64,000 nt of DNA. It comes from Streptomyces flavofungini (lineage in GTDB: Bacteria > Actinomycetota > Actinomycetes > Streptomycetales > Streptomycetaceae). The notes below the pieces were generated by a model. It had not been told where the DNA came from, did no database searches, and saw only the letters and a list, made by a program, of their open reading frames with translations. Positions 58,709 to 64,000 of the stretch are shown piece by piece. Positions within the stretch are counted from its first letter, which is position 1, and the number at the start of each line of letters is the position of its first letter. The translations under genes and the position numbers were made by a program. The stretch covers positions 240,519-304,518 of the forward strand of contig NZ_BMVR01000011.1 in NCBI RefSeq assembly GCF_014650815.1, in the 5' to 3' direction.

Positions 58709-59581
58709 TCAGTCGGCGATGAGCCCTTCCCGGAGCTGCGACAGCGTCCGCGTGAGCAGCCGGGAGACGTGCATCTGCGAGATGCCGACCTCCTCGCCGA
58801 TCTGCGACTGCGTCATGTTCGCGAAGAAGCGCAGCATGATGATGCGGCGCTCGCGCGGCGGCAGCTTGGCGAGCAGCGGCTTCAGGGACTCGCGGTACTC
58901 GACGCCCTCCAGGGCGGTGTCCTCGTACCCCAGGCGGTCCGCGAGGGACCCCTCGCCGCCGTCGTCCTCGGGCGCGGGCGAGTCGAGGGAGGAGGCGGTG
59001 TACGCGTTGCCGACGGCGAGGCCGTCGACCACGTCCTCCTCGGACACGCCGAGCACGGCGGCCAGTTCGGGCACCGTGGGCGAGCGGTCGAGGCGCTGGG
59101 CGAGCTCGTCGCTGGCCTTCGTCAGGGCGAGCCGCAGCTCCTGGAGCCGCCGCGGCACGCGCACGGACCAACTGGTGTCCCGGAAGAAGCGCTTGATCTC
59201 GCCGACGACGGTCGGCATCGCGAACGTCGGGAATTCCACGCCGCGTTCGCAGTCGAAGCGGTCGATCGCCTTGATCAGGCCGATGGTGCCGACCTGGACG
59301 ATGTCCTCCATCGGCTCGTTGCGGCTGCGGAAGCGGGCCGCGGCGTACCGCACGAGGGGGAGGTTGAGCTCGATCAGGGTGTCTCTGACGTAGGCACGCT
59401 CGGGGCTGTCCTGTTCGAGTGCGGCGAGCCGCAGGAAGAGGGAGCGGGACAGGGTGCGGGTGTCGATGGGTCCCGGCGCCGTGGTCACGGCTTCGGAACC
59501 GTTGAGCGCGTCGGGCGCGGATTCGCTCTCGCTGCCGAGCGTGAGCGTGAGCACCTTCGAGCTGCCCTGGTCTGCGGACAT
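58709..59581 (-). CDS. SigB/SigF-family sigma factor (SigN-like)
   Basis: A 290-residue RNA polymerase sigma factor of the SigB/F/G group with regions 2, 3 and 4. Region 2 has LPLVRYAAARFRSRNEPMEDIVQVGTIGLIKAIDRFD (in parts: RNEPMEDIVQVG), region 3 has SDELAQRLDRSPTVPELAAVLG and region 4 has PPRERRIIMLRFFANMTQSQIGEEVGISQMHVSRLL. These sigmas control stress and sporulation genes and are held by anti-sigma kinases. The start MSADQGSSKV (59581) follows AAGGGGG. From memory, adjacent SCO4034 (sigN) and SCO4035 (sigF) form such a pair; the assignment of which gene is which is tentative. Confidence 0.92.
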   Translation of the reverse strand: MSADQGSSKVLTLTLGSESESAPDALNGSEAVTTAPGPIDTRTLSRSLFLRLAALEQDSPERAYVRDTLIELNLPLVRYAAARFRSRNEPMEDIVQVGTIGLIKAIDRFDCERGVEFPTFAMPTVVGEIKRFFRDTSWSVRVPRRLQELRLALTKASDELAQRLDRSPTVPELAAVLGVSEEDVVDGLAVGNAYTASSLDSPAPEDDGGEGSLADRLGYEDTALEGVEYRESLKPLLAKLPPRERRIIMLRFFANMTQSQIGEEVGISQMHVSRLLTRTLSQLREGLIAD

Positions 59582-59824
59582 GCCACCCCCTTGAGGTCGC
59601 GGACGGTCGCGGCCGGCGCCCCGTCGAAGGAACGCAGCCTCCACCTGAATACCGGCGGCGGGGCCCCGGCAAACGCGGTTCCAGCAGAATGTCACATGTC
59701 GGCAACACGCTGTAGTGACTTGTCGACAACTGAGGGTGACATCCGTGCAGGAAAGAGGGGGTCTGAGACTTTTTCGGCCCCGACTCCGTCGGTATCGGCC
59801 GAAAGGCTGTTCCACCCGATACGG

Positions 59825-60745
59825 TTACGCCTCGATCCGATTTGCGGACCGAAGTCGCGCGAAGCTTCTGGCCAGCAGTCTCGACACATGCATCTGGGAA
59901 ACGCCCAATTCGGCGCTGATCTGGGACTGCGTCAGATTGCTGTAGTAGCGAAGCAGCAGGATCCGCTGTTCCCGCTCGGGCAGTTGGACGAGCAGGTGCC
60001 GGACCAGGTCGCGGTGCTCGACGCCGTCCAGGGCCGGGTCCTCGTACCCGAGCCGGTCCAGGAGCCCGGGCAGCCCGTCGCCCTCCTGCGCGGCCTCCAG
60101 GGACGTCGCGTGGTACGAACGCCCGGCCTCGATGCAGGAGAGCACCTCCTCCTCGGTGATGCGCAGGCGCTCGGCGATCTCGGCGGTGGTGGGGGAGCGC
60201 CCGAAGGACGTGGTCAGGTCCTCGGTCGCGCCGGTGACCTGCACCCACAGCTCGTGCAGCCGCCGCGGTACGTGGACGGTGCGCACGTTGTCGCGGAAGT
60301 ACCGCTTGATCTCGCCGACGACCGTGGGCATGGCGAAGGTCGGGAACTGCACGCCGCGGTCGGGGTCGAAGCGGTCGATGGCGTTGATGAGGCCGATGGT
60401 GCCGACCTGGACGACGTCCTCCATCGGCTCGTTGCGGCTGCGGAAGCGGGCGGCGGCGTAGCGCACCAGCGGCAGGTTGGCCTCGATGAGCGCGCCGCGC
60501 ACCCTGCCGTGCTCGACGGTGCCCGGTTCGAGCTCCTTGAGCTGGGCGAACAGGACCTGGGTGAGGGCGCGGGTGTCGGCACCCCGGGTGCTCGGCGCCT
60601 TGGCGGGCGGCGGCTCGGTGGCCTGCGCGGGCGGGGCTTCGGGGGCCCGGGCGGCAGGGGGCTCCGTGGCCCGGGCGGGCGGCGGCTCGGATGCCTGGGC
60701 GGGCGGCGCTTCGGGCGCAGAACTGGCCGGCACGGTCAACGCCAC
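59825..60745 (-). CDS. SigB/SigF-family sigma factor (SigF-like)
   Basis: A 306-residue paralogue of the sigma factor downstream, with an Ala/Pro-rich N-terminal tail of about 55 residues (MALTVPASSAPEAPPAQ, then PARATEPPAARAPE repeats) before regions 2-4. Conserved parts are RNEPMEDVVQVGTIGLINAI, GEIKRYFRDNVRTVHVPRRL, and LLRYYSNLTQSQISAELGVSQMHVSRLL. The GTG at 60745 follows GGGAGAAGGG. The two genes are on the same strand with 243 bp between, so each has its own promoter or the second is read through. Confidence 0.92.
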   Translation of the reverse strand: MALTVPASSAPEAPPAQASEPPPARATEPPAARAPEAPPAQATEPPPAKAPSTRGADTRALTQVLFAQLKELEPGTVEHGRVRGALIEANLPLVRYAAARFRSRNEPMEDVVQVGTIGLINAIDRFDPDRGVQFPTFAMPTVVGEIKRYFRDNVRTVHVPRRLHELWVQVTGATEDLTTSFGRSPTTAEIAERLRITEEEVLSCIEAGRSYHATSLEAAQEGDGLPGLLDRLGYEDPALDGVEHRDLVRHLLVQLPEREQRILLLRYYSNLTQSQISAELGVSQMHVSRLLARSFARLRSANRIEA

Positions 60746-60900
60746 CCCTTCTCCCGCGAGTCCGGCCGAGCTCGGTCAAGCCCGGTCGACCTCGGTCAAC
60801 TCATCCGTCAAAAGCGGTCATAGCATCACAAGACATGTGCACTGTGTGCAAGCACCCGATAACCACGTGTTGAGGGGCAAGTTGGGGCAGAAGACGTGAA

Positions 60901-60932
60901 ACGGCCCCGCACCGTTCCCGGTGCGGGGCCGT
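60901..60932 (-). terminator. Terminator of the Dabb operon
   Basis: A 14-bp perfect stem, ACGGCCCCGCACCG at 60901-60914 with 60919-60932, around TTCC. It lies 20 bp after the Dabb stop on the minus strand. Confidence 0.9.
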
Positions 60933-60952
60933 GGAAAACGCGGCGGCGGGCC

Positions 60953-61246
60953 TCAGAACTCGTAGTCGGCGATCACCCACGTGGCGAACTCGCGCCACAG
61001 TCCGACACCCGCCTGGTGGGCCGGGTGCTCCAGGTACCGGGTGAGCGCATCGGTGTCCTCGACGGCCGAGTTGATGGCGTAGTCGTACGCGATGGGGCGC
61101 TCGGAGATGTTCCAGGCGCACTCCCAGAAGCGCAGCTCGGGGACGATGCCGCCGAGCTCCTCGAAGGCCTTGACCCCGGCGACGACGCGCGGGTCGTCGC
61201 GCTCGACGCCGTCGTTGAGCTTGAAGAGGACCAGATGGCGGATCAC
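60953..61246 (-). CDS. Dabb-family stress-responsive protein
   Basis: A 97-residue dimeric alpha-beta barrel (Dabb) protein. Motifs are MIRHLVLFKLNDGVERDDPRV, ELRFWECAWNISERPIAYDY and YLEHPAHQAGVGLWREFATWVIADYEF (in parts: LEHPAHQAGVGLW). Dabb proteins are stress-linked in plants and act as polyketide or other cyclases in some bacteria; the role here is unknown. It follows the small membrane-protein gene by 10 bp and is likely translated from the same mRNA. Confidence 0.93.
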   Translation of the reverse strand: MIRHLVLFKLNDGVERDDPRVVAGVKAFEELGGIVPELRFWECAWNISERPIAYDYAINSAVEDTDALTRYLEHPAHQAGVGLWREFATWVIADYEF

Positions 61247-61256
61247 GGGTGCTCCC

Positions 61257-61436
61257 TCAATCGTCCTTGCCGCCGTTGGCGACCCAGGTCATGAAGTCGC
61301 CGATGGCCTTGGCGCCGTTCGAAATGCCCTCGAACCCTACCTGGACGTAGTCCGCGGCCTTGGCCGGGTCGGTGATGATCACGTACAGGACGAACACCAC
61401 GAGGACGAAAAGAATGATCTTTTTCGGGTCCTTCAC
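61257..61436 (-). CDS. 59-residue conserved-type membrane protein
   Basis: A small protein with a basic start (VKDPKK), one membrane helix (IILFVLVVFVLYVIITD, about 7-23) and a hydrophilic C-terminus (ADYVQVGFEGISNGAKAIGDF, then WVANGGKDD). The GTG at 61436 has GGGGAGG seven bases upstream. It ends 10 bp before the Dabb gene, on the same strand, forming an operon. Third codon positions show the usual bias, supporting a real gene. Function unknown. Confidence 0.82.
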   Translation of the reverse strand: MKDPKKIILFVLVVFVLYVIITDPAKAADYVQVGFEGISNGAKAIGDFMTWVANGGKDD

Positions 61437-61948
61437 GCTGTGGCCTCCCCTTGCCCGTTCATCCCCGTACCCCCGCGTGCCGTGTTCCGTGCTGTGCTCA
61501 GTGCCGTGTTCCGCTTGTGCCGGGCGAGTCTAACGTGGCGCGAACTCACCAGGTTTTTAAGGACCAATGACCCACAGGAGAAGGCCCTTCGCCTGGCCGT
61601 TTCCGGTTGCGGGCGGCGGAGGATGGTGCTGAGCCCGGCGGATCTGGCAGGAATCACCGGGCTCGGGACCGGTCTCCACTGCGGGGTCCGCGCCGTCCTC
61701 TTCCCCCGGTGGCGGCGTTGACTTGAGAGTTCGGTCCTCATCGGGGGAAGCGGCTTGTCCCCCCGATGCCGCTTCCTCCGTCCTATCGTGAGAAGACCCC
61801 GGCGCCATGGCGGCGCCGGGGTTTTTCCGTGTCTCTTCGGTGCTTCTTGGCGCTTCCCGCGCGCTTCTTCGGTGCTTCGCCCGCGAAATGGCCGAACACT
61901 CGTGATCAATACCCCCGGTCCGTATGCTTGTCCGTATTACGGGGGGTG
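61437..61948. other. Intergenic region with sRNA-like hairpins and terminator
   Basis: About 510 bp with no well-supported gene. On the plus strand ATCGGGGG at 61740 pairs with CCCCCGAT at 61760, and alternatively GAAGCGGC at 61748 pairs with GCCGCTTC at 61768, so the two stems exclude each other. They are followed by a strong terminator (separate entry). TTGACTTGAG at 61719 may be a -35 box. Confidence 0.5.
61797..61826 (+). terminator. Intrinsic terminator with T-run
   Basis: CCCCGGCGCC at 61797-61806 pairs with GGCGCCGGGG at 61812-61821, followed by TTTTT. No annotated plus-strand gene ends just before it. Confidence 0.9.
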
Positions 61949-62356
61949 ATGCATCCCATGCAGATGGTCATTCACGTACGGCTGTCCGTGTCCGCGGACG
62001 AACTGCCCAGGTTTCTCGTTCCCGCCGCCGAGCCGACACTGCGCGCCCTTTTCGAACGGATGGGCGGAACGCTGCAGTCCGTGAGTCTGCACCCACCGGA
62101 CGGCGTCGAGTTGTACTTCACGCTGCCCGCCGATCCCCAGCCGACCGCCGACACCATCGAGCAGGCCGTGCGCCTGCTGCGCGGTGCCTTCGGCCTGCGC
62201 CCCGGCCCCCACCGGATCGTCCCCCCGGCCCGCACGGGCGCCGGCGGCACCCGCCTGCTCCAGTTCGGCGGCACCCGGGGGCGCGGGCGGGTGTGCGCCG
62301 AGTGCGGCGGGGTCGACGAGCGGCACGAGCGCGGGTGCTCGCGGTCCCGGAGCTGA
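61949..62356 (+). CDS. Hypothetical protein with C-terminal Cys-rich tail
   Basis: A 135-residue soluble protein of unknown family. The first 95 residues have the pattern of an alpha/beta domain (VIHVRLSVSADELPRFLVPAAEPTL in part: VRLSVSADELPRFL, GVELYFTLPADPQ, IEQAVRLLRGAFGL). The tail reads RVCAECGGVDERHERGC, with three Cys, like half of a zinc ribbon. The ATG at 61949 follows GGGGGG; ATG codons at 61958 and 61964 are alternatives. It lies 12 bp ahead of the next gene. Confidence 0.68.
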   Translation: MHPMQMVIHVRLSVSADELPRFLVPAAEPTLRALFERMGGTLQSVSLHPPDGVELYFTLPADPQPTADTIEQAVRLLRGAFGLRPGPHRIVPPARTGAGGTRLLQFGGTRGRGRVCAECGGVDERHERGCSRSRS

Positions 62357-62367
62357 GGGCGGGGGCG

Positions 62368-63471
62368 GTGGGTGGTCCACAGGGTGTGGACGGAGGCCGG
62401 GTGCGGCGCGCCCGGCGCGGCCGTGGGGTGCGCGCCCCGCGCGGTGCCGGTGCCCCGCGCCGGGCGGTGCGGGCGCCGCGGCGGCTCGCGCGCGACACCT
62501 GGCAGCCGCCGCTCCCGCTCGGGTACGCCGCCAGCATCCAGGGCCTCGGCGGCTTCGCCGCCCCGCTGCTCGCCGGGGCGAGCTTCACCATGGCCGCGCT
62601 GCTCCTGCCGACCCTCGCCGCGGCCCAGCCCCGCTTCGCCCGCTGGCCGGACGCGGCGGTGTCCCTGTTCCTCGCCTCCGGCCTCGCCCAGATCGGCGCC
62701 GTCCAGGCCGCAGTCTGGGCCCGCCGCTACGACACCCTGCCCGAGGAGCTGGCCCAGTGGTGGCCCGGCGAGGTGCGCGACGGGCGGCCGACCCGCTGGC
62801 TGCGCAACGTCCAGCGCGGCCACGCCACCCTCAGCCTGCGCTGGGCCGACCGCACCCGCGGCTTCTACCACGCCGGGATCGTCCTCCTCCTGAGCGGCAC
62901 CCTGGTCGTCGGCGTACCCCCGGGGCGGGTGCCGGGGCCCCGCTGGACCCTCATCGGCACGGCCGCCCTCGGCCTCGCCGGGGAACTGGCCTGGCTGGTC
63001 CACGCGGCCTTCCTCGACCCGGCCCGCCGCCACGCGGCCCACGGCCATGTGGCCGCTGCCGTGGCGGGGCTCGTCGCGGGGATCGCGTCCGTGCCGGGCT
63101 TCGGGCGGACGGGGCGGGGGGTGGCGGCGGTGCTGCTTGCGGGGGCGGCGGTCGGGCATCTCGTGGTGGCGGCGCGGGTGGTGCGTTCGGTACGGGGCGG
63201 GGGGTCCGGGGCGTCGGCGGGTTCCAGGCCGGGCACGTGGTCGGGTACTTGGATACGGGCGACGTGGTCGACATGGGCGTGGGCTTTCGGCGCGAGCGCG
63301 GGCGCTGTCGTGCTGGGCGCGGGGGCGGGGTTGCTCCTCGCGACGGGCACGGCGGGTGCGGCGTCGGTCCGGGCGGTGGTGGTGGCGGGCGCGGTGGTGG
63401 TCGCCGGGGGACATCTGGTGCGGTTCGTGGGACTGGTGCGGGCGGAGCGGGCGGAGGACGGGGAGGGGTGA
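62368..63471 (+). CDS. Hypothetical polytopic membrane protein
   Basis: A protein of about 367 residues with an Arg-rich N-terminus (VRRARRGRGVRAPRGAG) and some eight membrane helices from about residue 55 (SIQGLGGFAAPLLAGASFTMAALLLPTL in part: AAPLLAGASFTMAALLL; LSLRWADRTRGFYHAGIVLLL in part: YHAGIVLLLSGTLVVG) to the end. No family recognised. A conserved-looking aqueous loop is RRYDTLPEELAQWWPGEVRDGRPTRWLRN (in part: EELAQWWPGEVRDG). GTG 62368 was taken as start, with GTG 62386 an alternative. Coupled closely to the preceding gene. Confidence 0.65.
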   Translation: MGGPQGVDGGRVRRARRGRGVRAPRGAGAPRRAVRAPRRLARDTWQPPLPLGYAASIQGLGGFAAPLLAGASFTMAALLLPTLAAAQPRFARWPDAAVSLFLASGLAQIGAVQAAVWARRYDTLPEELAQWWPGEVRDGRPTRWLRNVQRGHATLSLRWADRTRGFYHAGIVLLLSGTLVVGVPPGRVPGPRWTLIGTAALGLAGELAWLVHAAFLDPARRHAAHGHVAAAVAGLVAGIASVPGFGRTGRGVAAVLLAGAAVGHLVVAARVVRSVRGGGSGASAGSRPGTWSGTWIRATWSTWAWAFGASAGAVVLGAGAGLLLATGTAGAASVRAVVVAGAVVVAGGHLVRFVGLVRAERAEDGEG

Positions 63472-63629
63472 GGGCGGGGAGGGGCGCGGGCGGGGTCGGT
63501 GCGGGCGGACCGGCGCGGGGGCGCTGACCTCGCCCTCGCCCCCCAACCTCTCCTCACCCCACCCGCCCCGCCCCACCCACCCCGCCTCGCCCCACCCGCC
63601 CCGCCCCACCCACCTCGCCTCGCCCCACC
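63472..63629. repeat. C-rich low-complexity segment
   Basis: Degenerate repeats of CGCCCCACCCGCCCCG and CACCTCGCCTCGCC over about 120 bp between two convergent genes. Non-coding. It could form unusual DNA structure, but no known element is recognised. Confidence 0.65.
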
Positions 63630-64000
63630 TCAGCTCGCCCCGCCCGAGTCCTGCCCGTGCCGCTCCCGGTGCTCCCGCACCCGCCAAGCCCACCGCCCCC
63701 GCCCCCGCACCACGGACGGCTCCCCGGCACGCACCCCCGCCGAGCCCCGCCCCACTCCGGACTCCACCCCGTCCCGCTCCACCCCGTCCCGCTCCACCCC
63801 GTCCCGCTCCACCCCGTCCCGCTCCACCACCCCCGTGAACACCATGGCCGGAGCCACCCGTTGCCCCCGGTGCACGACCGCGGGCCGCACCACGAACAAC
63901 ACCGGATCCCCCGCCGCACAGCCGGGCCACAGCTCGCTGCCGCTCCCCGCGCCCGACGGCGTACCCGGTCCCGCGCCCGACGGCGTACCCGGTCCCGCGC
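63630..64000 (-). CDS. Partial gene cut by the window end, unknown function
   Basis: The C-terminal part of a protein whose start lies beyond position 64000. The visible frame runs from a Gly/Pro/Thr/Ser-rich repeat (GPGTPSGA, two copies) through LWPGCAAGDPVLFVVRPAVVHRGQRVAPAMVFTG (in part: VLFVVRPAVVHRGQRVAPAM), four VERDG repeats and an Arg/Gly-rich tail ending QDSGGAS. The reading frame was chosen for the conserved-looking middle; other frames remain open, so the call is tentative. No family recognised. Confidence 0.4.
   Translation of the reverse strand, partial: AGPGTPSGAGPGTPSGAGSGSELWPGCAAGDPVLFVVRPAVVHRGQRVAPAMVFTGVVERDGVERDGVERDGVERDGVESGVGRGSAGVRAGEPSVVRGRGRWAWRVREHRERHGQDSGGAS
63766..63825 (-). 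repeat. Four tandem 15-bp repeats (VERDG)
   Basis: Four identical copies of ACCCCGTCCCGCTCC on the plus strand, encoding VERDG on the minus strand. The unit length is a multiple of three, so repeat number can change without frameshift. Confidence 0.92.
63948..63995. repeat. 24-bp direct repeat at the window edge
   Basis: Two identical 24-bp copies (63948-63971 and 63972-63995), each beginning CGCGCCCGACGGCGTACCCG, with the start of a third at the edge. In the minus frame used for the partial gene they encode GPGTPSGA. Confidence 0.92.

Overview
The window looks like chromosomal DNA of a Streptomyces or very close relative. It has very high G+C, third codon positions almost always G or C, many GTG starts, ATGA/GTGA stop-start overlaps, and typical streptomycete families: a SigB-type sigma factor pair, a Streptomyces subtilisin inhibitor, a DUF5926 SEC-C protein, HATPase-only regulators, a SpoIIE-type phosphatase and a DUF1906 protein. 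From memory, the order copper cluster - PepP - HtrA - tRNA-Ser - SSI - paired SigB-like sigma genes resembles the core region around SCO3963-SCO4036 of S. coelicolor. No insertion sequence, phage or CRISPR array was seen, so this is mostly core chromosome with small strain-specific insertions.

Layout. 0-2.6 kb: copper cluster on the minus strand (SCO1-like lipoprotein, YcnI/DUF1775 protein, His/Met-rich membrane protein). 2.8-8.1 kb: HATPase regulator, NmrA/HxlR divergent pair, MocR/AhpD-like divergent pair, MFS exporter. 8.4-16.5 kb: PepP, SpoIIE-type phosphatase, primase-polymerase domain protein, secreted protein, DUF5926 protein, HATPase regulator, glycerophosphodiesterase. 16.7-21.7 kb: HtrA-type protease, tRNA-Ser(UGA), a low-GC small secreted cationic cysteine protein with its own promoter and terminator, a lipoprotein, a second primase-polymerase domain protein, and a small Asn-rich secreted protein.

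21.8-27.2 kb holds the most notable metabolic locus: a tightly coupled five-gene operon (acyl-CoA dehydrogenase, MaoC+DUF35, acyl-CoA dehydrogenase, MaoC, Ltp2-like thiolase) with the composition of the mycobacterial igr steroid side-chain operon without cyp125, preceded by a perfect palindromic operator. 27.2-33.1 kb: DUF1906 protein, SigE-family ECF sigma factor, fatty-acyl-CoA ligase behind another palindrome, and a divergent MFS/TetR pair with two matching operators. 33.2-38.8 kb: a 1611-residue PAS protein with a degenerate histidine kinase core and receiver, then an SSI-family inhibitor. 38.9-43.8 kb: tRNA-Ser(GCU), tRNA-Arg(ACG), acetyltransferase, MOSC protein, DUF2797 protein, monooxygenase and amidohydrolase.

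44-50.1 kb: a four-gene operon of an OmpR/HisKA two-component system, a GT2-GtrA protein and a GT39 protein, probably for cell-envelope glycan modification. 50.1-52.7 kb: DHA2 exporter and TetR regulator behind three 13-bp operators. 53.2-57.4 kb: MarR - MFS - YceI operon in which the MFS protein carries three carboxypeptidase-regulatory-like domains and the YceI protein a fourth. 57.4-64 kb: small membrane protein, lipoprotein, two SigB-family sigma factors, Dabb protein plus a 59-residue membrane protein, two hypothetical genes, and a gene cut by the window end that carries a five-residue tandem repeat.
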